The position numbers and the translations under genes were made by a program. Shown piece by piece: positions 38,076 through 46,764 of a DNA stretch of 64,000 nucleotides (within the stretch, counting starts at the first letter, position 1; every line of letters starts with the position of its first letter). Source of the stretch: Hymenobacter profundi (lineage in GTDB: Bacteria; Bacteroidota; Bacteroidia; Cytophagales; Hymenobacteraceae). The stretch lies in assembly GCF_019334315.1 (NCBI RefSeq), contig NZ_JAHWGL010000001.1:124001-188000 (forward strand), in the 5' to 3' direction. The notes below the pieces were generated by a model. The model worked only from the letters and a program-made list of their open reading frames with translations. It was not told where the DNA came from and ran no database searches.

Positions 38076-39950
38076 ATGCGCACGGTTTTCACGATTCAAG
38101 GACTACTCTTCTTCTTGCTGTTTGTAGGACTGACTGCCTGCTCCTCGTCGGACCAGCAAACCAGCGACCCGGCCCAGGCCGCAAACCCTACCTACACCCG
38201 GCAGCGCATCGTGGTGTCCGACTCGCTGCACCGGGGCCGCATTCTGGATCGGTACGACTCGGTGCTCGTGGATACGCGCCCGCAGTTTCTCCTGAAACTC
38301 CCGCGCCGCCTACTCGACACACTGGCGCTGGGTCAGCTGCTGGGTTGGGATTCGGTGACCGTTCGGCAGCGCCTTGCCGATGCCCTACCCTACGGCCTGA
38401 CCTCTACCGGCTACCCCATTCAACTCCGCCTCACGGCCAAGGAAGCCGCGCGCGTGCGCCGCGACAGCAGCGCCACCAAGCTCCAGAAGCTTGTGCTGAC
38501 CCAGCGGCGCCAGCGTGTGTACACAACCAGCGCGGGAGCTTCCGTACTGGGCTATCTGGGTGCCGAGGCGCAGGCCTTTTACCGCCAGGCCAAACGCGCC
38601 AAGCGCGGCCGCTTTTACCGGCTGCGCAATGGTGGCGTCGAAACCTATTATAATGGGCTGCTTACCGGGCATTGGGGCTATCTGCACCCGCTGGTGGATA
38701 AACAGGGCAATCAGCATGGCACCTGGGCGAAGGATACCGTTTTTCAGCAGGGTCAAGACCTGCACCTAACCATCGACGCGAAGTTACAGGCCTACGCCGA
38801 AAAGCTATTGGGCGGCCGCAAGGGCTACCTGGTGGCCCTGGACCCACGCACCGGCGAAATTCTGGCCTATGTGTCGGCCCCGGTGTACCCGGCCAGCACC
38901 ATCACCGCACCCGACCAAGCGGGCGTACGCACCCAGCTGCTGCAAGATGCCGATATGCCGCTGCTGAACCGGCCGGCCATGCTGGCCAACCCGCCCGGCT
39001 CAGTGTTTAAGCTGGTGAATGCCGCCGCCGCGTTGCAGTTGGGTGCTATTCTCCCTACCACTGGGTTTCGCTGCGACCAATCGTTGGTGCGTTGCGTGCA
39101 CCATCACCCCCAAGCCAACAGCCTGACCATGGGCCTGAAGTACAGCTGCAACCCTTACTTCTACCAGGCAATGCAGCAGCTCATCAACCGCGTGCCCGAC
39201 AGCCTGGCCCAGGATTCGGCGGCGGCCCGCCACGTCAACCTGGCTTTGTGGCGGCGCTACGTCCGGTCGTTTGGGCTGGACTCGGTGCTGGGTGCCGATG
39301 TAGCACGCGAGGCACCTGGCTTCCTCCCTACCCCCGCCTACTATGATAAGAGCCGCGGCACCCAAAAGTGGACCTACCGCTCTATCTACTCGCTCAGCAT
39401 TGGGCAGGGCGAAATCAACCTGACGGGCCTGCAAATGGCCAATATGGTGGCCATTGTGGCTAACCGCGGCTGGTATTACCCGCCGCACCTGGTGCGCAGC
39501 GTGGGCAACAGCGGCCCCCTACCCCGCTTCCGGGAAAAGCATCATACCCTGATTGATAGCGCCAACTTTGCGGCGCTGCTACCCGGCATGGTGGCCGTGC
39601 TACAGCGTGGCGGCACGGCCGAAGCCTCCAGCCTGGCCGACGTAGGCATTACAGTAGCCGGCAAAACCGGCACCGTGCAAAACGACGAAGGCGACGACCA
39701 CGCCGCTTTCGTCGGCTTTGCCCCAGCCGACAATCCTAAGATTGCCGTGGCCGTGTACCTCGAAAATGCAGGTTTTGGGGCCACAGCGGCGGCGCCCTGT
39801 GCGGTGCTGGTGATGGAAAAGTACCTGCGCGGCAGCATTGCGCCTAAGCGCAAGCGCTGGGAACGGCGGATGCAGAGTAGGGCCGAGAGAGCATCGGTAT
39901 TAAAGGTACAGCCCCGAAAACCTGTATTGGTCGACAGCGTATCCCACTAA
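38076..39950 (+). CDS. Penicillin-binding transpeptidase (PBP2/class B-like) with an apparent lipobox
   Basis: From the ATG at 38076 the protein is 624 residues (an ATG at 38058 adds six). The transpeptidase motifs are complete: SVFK (SxxK), SCN (SxN) and KTG in VAGKTGTVQN. The N-terminal dimerisation half contains IVVSDSLHRGRILDRYD, as in PBP2/FtsI. Instead of a plain membrane anchor, the hydrophobic start ends LFVGLTACSSSDQQ, a good signal-peptidase II lipobox. It is therefore likely a lipid-anchored D,D-transpeptidase cross-linking peptidoglycan in the periplasm. It is followed after 15 bases by a DUF1493 gene. There is no rod- or division-cluster context. Confidence 0.9.
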   Translation: MRTVFTIQGLLFFLLFVGLTACSSSDQQTSDPAQAANPTYTRQRIVVSDSLHRGRILDRYDSVLVDTRPQFLLKLPRRLLDTLALGQLLGWDSVTVRQRLADALPYGLTSTGYPIQLRLTAKEAARVRRDSSATKLQKLVLTQRRQRVYTTSAGASVLGYLGAEAQAFYRQAKRAKRGRFYRLRNGGVETYYNGLLTGHWGYLHPLVDKQGNQHGTWAKDTVFQQGQDLHLTIDAKLQAYAEKLLGGRKGYLVALDPRTGEILAYVSAPVYPASTITAPDQAGVRTQLLQDADMPLLNRPAMLANPPGSVFKLVNAAAALQLGAILPTTGFRCDQSLVRCVHHHPQANSLTMGLKYSCNPYFYQAMQQLINRVPDSLAQDSAAARHVNLALWRRYVRSFGLDSVLGADVAREAPGFLPTPAYYDKSRGTQKWTYRSIYSLSIGQGEINLTGLQMANMVAIVANRGWYYPPHLVRSVGNSGPLPRFREKHHTLIDSANFAALLPGMVAVLQRGGTAEASSLADVGITVAGKTGTVQNDEGDDHAAFVGFAPADNPKIAVAVYLENAGFGATAAAPCAVLVMEKYLRGSIAPKRKRWERRMQSRAERASVLKVQPRKPVLVDSVSH

Positions 39951-39965
39951 TCTTACTCTGCAACA

Positions 39966-40499
39966 ATGCAAGCTTCACCCATCGATTACCAGCCTTTGGG
40001 ACGCCTGGAAATAGCTGTTCGATTTGCCGATTTACGCCGGCTAGCCCATGAAGTACCACCCTATTTGGCGACTATGGTTGGCACGCAAAACGAGCCGTGG
40101 ACGCTGCGGACTGCTGTGGAAGACGATTGGGGTGTAGCCGGATTAGATACAGAAGAACTGCTGCTCGCATTTGGAGAAAAGTACCGAGTTGATTTAACCA
40201 AGTTCGACTTTACGGGCTTTATTAGCCCCGAAGGCCTCACACCATGGCAAGGATGTGTGGCAACGGTCCTTTTGCCAAGTCTGTTATTTTTATGGTTGAT
40301 CAAAACGGCTGTAGCTGGACTGTGCTGGCTATTTAACAGGTCGTGGGCTTCTGCTATCTGGCACTTTAGCCTGACAAGTATCGGGTCCAAGCCTCGGCCA
40401 TACTCTGAGGTACTGACGACGGGCGATTTTGTAGCGTCAGCCGCGGCGGGGCTGTTTGTGAAACGCGAGCGGGTACGGTTCGCACTCGCCCGTCAATAG
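39966..40499 (+). CDS. DUF1493-like (acyl-carrier-protein-like) protein with a C-terminal membrane segment
   Basis: This 177-residue protein has an N-terminal half with EDDWGVAGLDTEELLLAFGE and KYRVDLTKFDFTGFISPEG, which matches the DUF1493 pattern, a family related to acyl carrier proteins. No clear phosphopantetheine DSL serine is seen. A hydrophobic stretch follows (CVATVLLPSLLFLWLIKTAV), then a basic end. It starts 15 bases after the PBP stop and is probably co-transcribed with it. Function unknown. Confidence 0.65.
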   Translation: MQASPIDYQPLGRLEIAVRFADLRRLAHEVPPYLATMVGTQNEPWTLRTAVEDDWGVAGLDTEELLLAFGEKYRVDLTKFDFTGFISPEGLTPWQGCVATVLLPSLLFLWLIKTAVAGLCWLFNRSWASAIWHFSLTSIGSKPRPYSEVLTTGDFVASAAAGLFVKRERVRFALARQ

Positions 40500-40679
40500 C
40501 CGGCTGCGCTCGAAACTAATTTATAGATGAAGCAACATATTCTGTATCCAACTCTGAAGTGATGGCCGCACCGTTTGCAGGCATTAGGCTTATGAATTAG
40601 CCAATACAGCTACTCCGAACTTACGCAGGCCAAGGCGGTTTGCTTGATATCCTCCTGATCAACTAAACCGTCCCTCCTC

Positions 40680-41555
40680 ATGCCCTTCACCATCACCATC
40701 GCCTCTAACTCCACCCAACCACTTACCGTCAACCGCTTAGGCTACGGCACTATGCGCCTACCCGGTCCCGATGTATGGGGTGAGCCGGCCAACCGCTCCG
40801 AGGCCCTGCAAATTCTGCGCACGGCCGTAGAAAACGGCGTAAACTTCCTCGACACGGCCGATTATTACGGCGAGGACGTCACCAATCGCCTCATCCGCGA
40901 AGCCCTCTACCCCTACCCCGCCGACCTGGTTATCTGCACTAAGGTAGGCGCTACCCGTCGGCCCGATAAAAGCTGGGTGCCCTTCAACACGCCCGAAAAT
41001 CTGCGCACCAGCATGGAGAACAACCTGCGCACCTTGGGTCAGGAGCAGATCCAACTGGTACACCTACGCCTGATGGGCCACGGCGCGGTACCGCTGGACG
41101 AGCAACTCGGGGCCATGTTTGAAATGCAGCGCGAGGGTAAAATTCTGCATGTGGGCCTCAGCAACGTAACCCGCGAGGAGCTAGAAACCGGCTTGCAGCT
41201 AGGCAATATTGCCACCGTAGAGAATATGTACGGCTACGCCCAGCGCACGACCCTAGCGCACGCGCACGGCCACAACCCCGGCGGGGAGGAAGTGTTGGAC
41301 CTTTGTGAAAATCACGAAATCCCGCTGATTCCTTTTTTCTCGCTGCTGCACGCCCTACCCAAAGAACTCGATAAAATTAGCGAGGTAGCCCGCCGCCACA
41401 ACGCCACGCCTGCCCAAATTAACCTGGCTTGGCAGCTGCACAAATCGCCCTGGATTCTGCCGATTCCGGGTACTTCCTCGCTGGCGCACTTGCGGGAAAA
41501 TCTGGCTGCTGCCGCTATTCAACTGAGCGCGGAGGACATGGCGTATCTGGGGTAG
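40680..41555 (+). CDS. Aldo/keto reductase
   Basis: This 291-residue AKR has the NRLGYGTMRLPGP opening, NFLDTADYYGEDVTNRLIREAL with Asp and Tyr of the catalytic tetrad, LVICTKVGA with the Lys, and HLRLMGHG where the usual active-site His lies. The C-terminal NADPH-binding part has ILPIPGTSSLAHLRENL. It differs from the other AKR in the window (11823-12719) and is closer to the oxidoreductase (YdbC-like) subgroup. It is cytoplasmic, a single-gene unit. Confidence 0.92.
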   Translation: MPFTITIASNSTQPLTVNRLGYGTMRLPGPDVWGEPANRSEALQILRTAVENGVNFLDTADYYGEDVTNRLIREALYPYPADLVICTKVGATRRPDKSWVPFNTPENLRTSMENNLRTLGQEQIQLVHLRLMGHGAVPLDEQLGAMFEMQREGKILHVGLSNVTREELETGLQLGNIATVENMYGYAQRTTLAHAHGHNPGGEEVLDLCENHEIPLIPFFSLLHALPKELDKISEVARRHNATPAQINLAWQLHKSPWILPIPGTSSLAHLRENLAAAAIQLSAEDMAYLG

Positions 41556-41625
41556 GAAACGGCGGAGCGACATAGCCTAATCGCAAAGTTTGTTTCTTGT
41601 AGGCCCGCACCTTTCAACTCTCTGT

Positions 41626-43146
41626 ATGTCGAGAAGCTTCTTCAGCGCCGTTCTACTCTGTGGCTCCACCTGTTTCTTAGCCAGCAAAACCCCCGACTAT
41701 TTATCTGCCCACCACTTGCCAGGCCGACCTAGTGTCAGCGCGCCGGCGACCCCGCCGAAGCCCTACGGCGCCCTACCCTCGGCCAGGCAACAGGCGTGGC
41801 ACACCACCGAAGTATACGGCATTGTGCATTTCACGCCTACTACCTTCGAGAACAAGGAGTGGGGCTATGGTGATGCGGACCCGAGCGTTTTCAACCCCAC
41901 CGATTTTGATGCCGAGCAGATTGTGCGAGCAGCTAAGGCAGGCGGCTTGCGCGGTATTGTGCTAGTAGCCAAGCACCACGACGGTTTTGCGCTGTGGCCC
42001 ACGAAAACCACGGCCTATAATATCTCGAAAAGTCCTTTCCGGGGTGGTAAAGGCGACTATGTGAAGGAGATGGAGCAGGCCGCCCGCAAACACGGCCTGA
42101 AGTTCGGGGTATACTGCTCGCCTTGGGACCGGAACAACGCTGCCTATGGCACTCCCGCCTACCTACCCATATACCAGGCCCAGTTGAAAGAGCTATACGC
42201 CAACTACGGGGAGCTGTTTATGAGCTGGCACGACGGCGCCAACGGCGGCGACGGCTACTACGGCGGTGCCCGCGAGAAGCGCTCCATCGATAACACCACC
42301 TATTATAATTGGGACCAAACCTGGGGCATCACCCGCAAGATGCAGCCCATGGCCAATATCTTCAGCGATATTGGCTGGGATGTGCGCTGGGTAGGCAACG
42401 AGGAAGGCCACGCGGCCGAAACCAGCTGGGCTACCTTCACGCCCCGCCCGCCCGAGGGTAAAAACGTAGCCGTGCCGGGTCAGGCCAACTACCCGCAAAG
42501 CCCCATGGGTATCCGCAACGGCGAGTTTTGGATGCCTGCCGAGTGCGACGTACCACTTCGCAAAGGCTGGTTCTACCACCCCACCGAGGCGCCCAAAACG
42601 CCCGAAGCGCTGTTTGATTTGTACCTGAAAAGCGTAGGCCGCGGCGCGGCCCTGGACCTAGGCCTGGCCCCCGACACCCGCGGCCAGCTACACGCCGACG
42701 ACGTAGCAGCCCTCAAAACCTTTGGCGATATGGTGCAGCATACCTTCGCTGACAACCTAGCGAAGGGCGCCCGCCTCACAGCCAGTAACACCCGCCACAA
42801 CACCTACGCCCCCGCCAAGCTGCTCGATGGCAACCGCCAAACCTACTGGGCCACCACCGACAACGTGCACACGCCCAGCCTGGAAATAGCTTTCACCGCG
42901 CCCAAAACGTTCGATATCATCAGCTTACAGGAGTACATTCCGCTGGGCCAGCGCGTAGAGGGTTTCACCCTTGAAGCTTGGCAGGATGGCGCTTGGAAGC
43001 CACTTTACACAGGCACGAGCATTGGGGCCAAGAAGCTGGTGAAGCTGGATGCGCCCGTAACGACCACCAAACTGCGCGTGGCCATCACAGCATCGCCGGT
43101 TTGTGTCGCCCTGAGCGAGGTAGGAGTGTATAAGCAGAGGCCGTAG
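41626..43146 (+). CDS. Secreted alpha-L-fucosidase (GH29) with F5/8 type C-like domain
   Basis: This 506-residue protein has an N-terminal signal region (MSRSFFSAVLLCGSTCFLAS). The GH29 domain has VYGIVHFTPTTFENKEWGYG, LVAKHHDGFALWPTKTT (conserved HHDGF) and KFGVYCSPWDRNN. The later SWHDGANGGDGYYGG stands where the nucleophile Asp is found. From about 395 a discoidin/F5-8C-like beta-sandwich (LEIAFTAPKTFDIISLQEYIPLG) may bind sugar. It should release alpha-linked fucose from glycans in the periplasm or outside. The ATG at 41626 fits the signal peptide. Confidence 0.93.
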   Translation: MSRSFFSAVLLCGSTCFLASKTPDYLSAHHLPGRPSVSAPATPPKPYGALPSARQQAWHTTEVYGIVHFTPTTFENKEWGYGDADPSVFNPTDFDAEQIVRAAKAGGLRGIVLVAKHHDGFALWPTKTTAYNISKSPFRGGKGDYVKEMEQAARKHGLKFGVYCSPWDRNNAAYGTPAYLPIYQAQLKELYANYGELFMSWHDGANGGDGYYGGAREKRSIDNTTYYNWDQTWGITRKMQPMANIFSDIGWDVRWVGNEEGHAAETSWATFTPRPPEGKNVAVPGQANYPQSPMGIRNGEFWMPAECDVPLRKGWFYHPTEAPKTPEALFDLYLKSVGRGAALDLGLAPDTRGQLHADDVAALKTFGDMVQHTFADNLAKGARLTASNTRHNTYAPAKLLDGNRQTYWATTDNVHTPSLEIAFTAPKTFDIISLQEYIPLGQRVEGFTLEAWQDGAWKPLYTGTSIGAKKLVKLDAPVTTTKLRVAITASPVCVALSEVGVYKQRP

Positions 43147-43155
43147 ATGCAGAGT

Positions 43156-43187
43156 AGGCCCGGTGAGCACTATACCTCACTGGGCCT
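43156..43187 (+). terminator. Hairpin after the fucosidase gene
   Basis: AGGCCCGGTGAG (43156-43167) pairs with CTCACTGGGCCT (43176-43187) with one G-T pair. It begins 9 bases past the stop. There is no strong T-run, so its strength as a terminator is uncertain. Confidence 0.55.
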
Positions 43188-43320
43188 GAGATGAAAGCAG
43201 GTGGCGGGGCGCTCGAAAGCTCAATGTGTAATCTAGCTTGATAAATGTGAAGCCTCTTATGGCCGTGCAGGACGAATTGCCGTATGTAAGAGACTTTTGC
43301 TTCACTTAAAATAGATTTTA

Positions 43321-44265
43321 TTGAATTTTTCGACGCCAACTAATGCGCTTTCCTTTTTCTCCAAAGTAGTTGGTAGCATACTTCTGAATGTTGCAACTAT
43401 ATTCCAGACTGTTGCACAACCCACAGCCACCCCATCTGATACGCTGACTACCCATCAGAAACGCACTCGGCAGCTTGTATTGGGTACTGGCTTTGTAGTG
43501 GGCTATGCGGTTTCGCTCAAACTGCTCAGCGACGCGTGGTACAAAGAATATCCTCGCACCCGCTTTCACTTCTACGACGACAGCCACCACTGGAAGCAGA
43601 TGGATAAAGCGGGCCACTTCTGGACTGCTTTCCACGAAAGCCGCATGGGCGTGGACGCGTTGCGCTGGGCAGGCACCTCCGAGAAAAAAGCCATCTGGCT
43701 TGGCAGCCTAGTTGGTCTGGCCCTGCAAACGCCCATCGAAATACTGGATGGCATGAGCGAAGGCTACGGCTTTTCCAACAGCGATATGGTAGCTAATGCT
43801 GCCGGTGCGGCGGGAGTGCTGGGGCAGCAGTTGGCCTGGGGCGAAATCAGGGTGATGCCGAAATTCTCGTTTCATAGTACGTCCTACCCCACTACCCGCC
43901 TTGAAAGCCTGGGCAACAGCTACGCCGGACAGGTATTGAAAGACTACAATGGCCAAACCTACTGGCTCTCGACGGATATATCCCGCTTTCTACCCTCTAG
44001 CACGCGCTACCCGAAGTGGTTAAACGTGGCAGTAGGCTACGGCGCTGCCGGGATGGTGGCAGGCGACCCGGCCCAGAACCGGGCGCTGGGCTACCGGCCC
44101 TACCGCAAGTTCTACCTTTCTCCCGACCTGAACCTACAGAACATTCCTACCCGCAGTGGCCTGCTGCGCACAGCCTTCTACGTGCTCAGCATTGTGCGCA
44201 TACCTGCACCAGCTTTGGAATACAATACCAAGCGCGGGCTCGTGTTCCGCCCGCTTTACTACTAG
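43321..44265 (+). CDS. DUF2279 (YfiM-like) envelope protein
   Basis: This protein of about 314 residues has the DUF2279 core: YKEYPRTRFHFYDDSHHWKQ, then MDKAGHFWTAFHESRMGVDAL, EILDGMSEGYGFSNSDMVAN and AAGVLGQQLAWG, a family of predicted periplasmic or membrane proteins. The start is unclear: the frame opens with TTG at 43321. An ATG at 43343 lies in another frame that would give a better signal peptide (MRFPF..., then SKVVGSILLNVATIFQTVAQ) if one T were added to the T-run at 43354-43358. The C-terminal half is beta-rich and ends GLVFRPLYY. Exported; role unknown. Confidence 0.82.
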   Translation: MNFSTPTNALSFFSKVVGSILLNVATIFQTVAQPTATPSDTLTTHQKRTRQLVLGTGFVVGYAVSLKLLSDAWYKEYPRTRFHFYDDSHHWKQMDKAGHFWTAFHESRMGVDALRWAGTSEKKAIWLGSLVGLALQTPIEILDGMSEGYGFSNSDMVANAAGAAGVLGQQLAWGEIRVMPKFSFHSTSYPTTRLESLGNSYAGQVLKDYNGQTYWLSTDISRFLPSSTRYPKWLNVAVGYGAAGMVAGDPAQNRALGYRPYRKFYLSPDLNLQNIPTRSGLLRTAFYVLSIVRIPAPALEYNTKRGLVFRPLYY

Positions 44266-44295
44266 CACCCCTGACGGCACCCATCCAGGGTAGGC

Positions 44296-45132
44296 TTACT
44301 TCGCTTCGCTTGACAGCTTATCTTTCTTATTTAAATCGAAACGATATTGTAGGCTGATTTGCCCCAGTAGCGTTCCTAATGATGGCGCTTCTTTCGTTGA
44401 TCGTACAATAGAGCCTGCGTCTGTTGTATGAATGGCCACAAGGTTCGCTTCTGAAGTAGCCAATGGGAGAGCAACGCCTCCTTGAACAGCTGCTTTGAAC
44501 CCCTTCCAGCGGTAGCCATAGCTTACGGCTGGCTCCAGTGTGATAACCCGTACTTGTTCATAGCGGTACCGGATATACCGCACGTTAGGGTGATTGTCGT
44601 AATAAGCGAAATCCTGGTAGTGTGAATAGGCCAACCGCATTCCAAATACTAGGTCGCTGCTCCGTCCCCTCTTTCCTAAGTTAATCTGGCTGAAGGCCGT
44701 CCAGTAGCGCGCACGAGTAAACTCCTTGCTATCCGAAAACCTTGTGTAGTACCAGGAATTATCGACGCTGCTGGTCCCGGCACCTGTGTACACCTCTACC
44801 CTATTGAGGTAGCGACGGTCGAATTGCTTGAAATAGCCTATGCCGCCTTGCAACACGTGGTTGTTATTACTCTGCACATAGGTACTACCCAGGATTGTGG
44901 TGTGGTTGCGCGCACTCCAATCGAGCTTGGCTGCACTGAACAGGGCAATATGATTGGTCAATGAACACGACACGTCTAGCTCATAGCCGCCACCCCAGCC
45001 AGCTCTTACTTGTAGCTGGCCTTTTTGATCGTGCAGCGGGGTGAGTAACGCATTCGCTATATAGGCGCCGCGCTGCGCCATTAGTGTCTCTGGAAGAAGT
45101 ACAGAAAAAAGCAGTAGAAAAAATCGAAACAT
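44296..45132 (-). CDS. Predicted outer-membrane beta-barrel protein
   Basis: This 278-residue protein starts with a signal peptide (MFRFFLLLFSVLLPETLMAQ). The mature part consists of alternating polar/hydrophobic strands separated by turns (for example VRAGWGGGYELDVSCSL, HVLQGGIGYFKQFDRRYLNR and RVITLEPAVSYGYRWKGFKA). It ends in a strand ISLQYRFDLN, as in small barrel proteins of Bacteroidota. No domain name can be given. It converges with the DUF2279 gene. Confidence 0.72.
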   Translation of the reverse strand: MFRFFLLLFSVLLPETLMAQRGAYIANALLTPLHDQKGQLQVRAGWGGGYELDVSCSLTNHIALFSAAKLDWSARNHTTILGSTYVQSNNNHVLQGGIGYFKQFDRRYLNRVEVYTGAGTSSVDNSWYYTRFSDSKEFTRARYWTAFSQINLGKRGRSSDLVFGMRLAYSHYQDFAYYDNHPNVRYIRYRYEQVRVITLEPAVSYGYRWKGFKAAVQGGVALPLATSEANLVAIHTTDAGSIVRSTKEAPSLGTLLGQISLQYRFDLNKKDKLSSEAK

Positions 45133-45416
45133 AAGGATGCGTCATAATTTATTTTCACCTACTGAAATATATCGGGTAGGAAATACACCCCCGAACGAAT
45201 AAGCAAGTGTATTAGACTACTTACTGGCACAGCTCAAACAACTTATATAGTTACTGTTCAGTATTTTATACCGCCAATTAAAAGACTTTATACCAGACCC
45301 GTAAAACCAGCTACACGCACTACACCGGTGTTCGACCTGACGAAGGTAAAAGTATGCTTGCCTACTATTTCTCATAAATACGCTGTATCTTTACCCACAA
45401 CCAACTGACCATCATC
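45133..45416. other. Intergenic region upstream of the small ORF
   Basis: These 284 AT-leaning bases between the divergent barrel gene and the 50-residue ORF hold no repeat or other gene that I can see. TATCTTTA near 45385 resembles a Bacteroidota -7 element about 30 bases before the small ORF. Confidence 0.4.
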
Positions 45417-45569
45417 ATGCTACCATCCATCACTATGAAAAGAAGCACTGTCGCCGTTTCGTCGTTTCTGTTGCTGAGCAGCCTGGGGTCGTTGAGCTTC
45501 CTGGCCTCTCAGGTGCGGGACCTGAACCTGTTTTTTGACCTGCGCGACGGCGAGGAGTTGCATTTCTAG
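45417..45569 (+). CDS. Small ORF, 50 residues, with signal-peptide-like start
   Basis: The ATG at 45417 (or 45435) opens a frame to the TAG at 45567-45569. The product has a basic-hydrophobic start (MKRSTVAVSSFLLLSSLGSL) and a short, strongly acidic end FFDLRDGEELHF. A TAnnTTTA-like promoter element lies just upstream and a plain GC hairpin with T-run follows 33 bases later, so the ORF occupies its own small transcription unit. No family is recognised. It could be a secreted peptide or just a fortuitous frame in an RNA. Confidence 0.5.
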   Translation: MLPSITMKRSTVAVSSFLLLSSLGSLSFLASQVRDLNLFFDLRDGEELHF

Positions 45570-45601
45570 GCTGCTTTTCCATACGGCTAGTTACTACCAT
45601 G

Positions 45602-45625
45602 AACCCCGCCTATGGCGGGGTTTTC
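45602..45625 (+). terminator. Rho-independent terminator after the 45417 ORF
   Basis: AACCCCGCC-TAT-GGCGGGGTTTT is a compact GC stem with a short T-run about 33 bases after the small ORF stop. Confidence 0.85.
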
Positions 45626-45730
45626 TGCATTTCAAAAAGTGGCGGAAGGTTGCATTAGCCGTTAAGCTTCTATCTTCACCTCAAATTAGATAGCCAACCT
45701 TTCCTCCCAAGCAGGACCTGACATATGCAT

Positions 45731-46555
45731 ATGGAAGAGTTTTTCGCATTATTTTTAGAAGAACTAAAGAGTAACTCCAAGCTTACTAGCTACTACAAAT
45801 TTTTAGAAAATCCCGCCAGTTTCGAGTTTCGGAAGGCGTATGTGGTGCAACGGCTCCAGTATATTCTGGACCACCTGCCTACTACCGATGCCGCTATCTG
45901 GGATTGTGGCTGCGGCTACGGCACTACGGCTATTTTCCTGGCCCTGAATGGCTACAAGGTACACGGCACTACGCTCGAATTTTACTTCGCACGTATTCCG
46001 GAGCGGCTACAGTACTGGGCACAGTTTGGCGACGTATCGGGCTTCACGTATAGCTACGAAAACCTGTTTGATGTGCCGCCACCGCCGGCGTCCTACGACC
46101 ACATCATCATTCAGGACACGCTGCACCACCTAGAGCCGTTGCAGGATGCCCTGCGCATTTTTCATCAGGCGCTCCGACCAGCTGGCAACCTCATCATTGT
46201 AGAAGAAAACGGGGGCAACGTGGTGCAGAATCTGAAGCTTTATCTGCGGCGCGGCAACAAGCGCATCATCGAAATCTATGATGAGCAGTTGAAGAAGAAT
46301 ATTTTGCTGGGCAATGAGAACATTCGTCCGCTTGCTACCTGGCGGCGCGAGCTGCACAAGCAGCAGCTCACCATTTACCCCGCCGACGTGCAGTACATTC
46401 GGCTGTTTCCGCCGTTTATGTTCAAGCAAAACAACACGCCGGAACTGGTCCAGCGGGAGGACCGCATATGGCGCCGCAACGCGCTGCTTAAAGAAAAGCT
46501 GTATTTCGGTCTAAACTTCGTGGCGGGTAAAATGCCGGAGGCTCGCAACGCCTAG
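45731..46555 (+). CDS. Class I SAM-dependent methyltransferase
   Basis: This 274-residue protein (ATG at 45731; one at 45725 adds two residues) has the SAM-binding motif AAIWDCGCGYGTTAIFLALNG with an acidic residue after motif I (HGTTLE). Motif II is DHIIIQDTLHHLEPLQDALR and a later strand is NLIIVEENGG. The family transfers methyl groups to small molecules, lipids or proteins; nothing here fixes the substrate. It is a single-gene unit ending in a terminator. A second, unrelated methyltransferase lies at 50024-50992. Confidence 0.9.
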   Translation: MEEFFALFLEELKSNSKLTSYYKFLENPASFEFRKAYVVQRLQYILDHLPTTDAAIWDCGCGYGTTAIFLALNGYKVHGTTLEFYFARIPERLQYWAQFGDVSGFTYSYENLFDVPPPPASYDHIIIQDTLHHLEPLQDALRIFHQALRPAGNLIIVEENGGNVVQNLKLYLRRGNKRIIEIYDEQLKKNILLGNENIRPLATWRRELHKQQLTIYPADVQYIRLFPPFMFKQNNTPELVQREDRIWRRNALLKEKLYFGLNFVAGKMPEARNA

Positions 46556-46670
46556 CTGCGTAGTTCACTCTGCTGTAGGGCAGCTTATTACTTTGCACGT
46601 TTGCCCTACCCTGCTTGTCCGGCAGAGCATTTTTGTAGGCTTTTCCGCTACATACGCACTTCATTCTACG

Positions 46671-46699
46671 GGCTCCGCGAACTGGAGCCTGCTTTTTTT
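46671..46699 (+). terminator. Rho-independent terminator of the methyltransferase gene
   Basis: GGCTCC-GCGAACT-GGAGCC followed closely by a seven-base T-run on the plus strand. It lies about 115 bases after the stop and about 65 before the FKBP start. Confidence 0.7.
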
Positions 46700-46764
46700 C
46701 TGCACTTTCGCGCCCATAACCGTATAAGAGCGGCATACACCTAATCGTTTCTAACCCTTACCAC

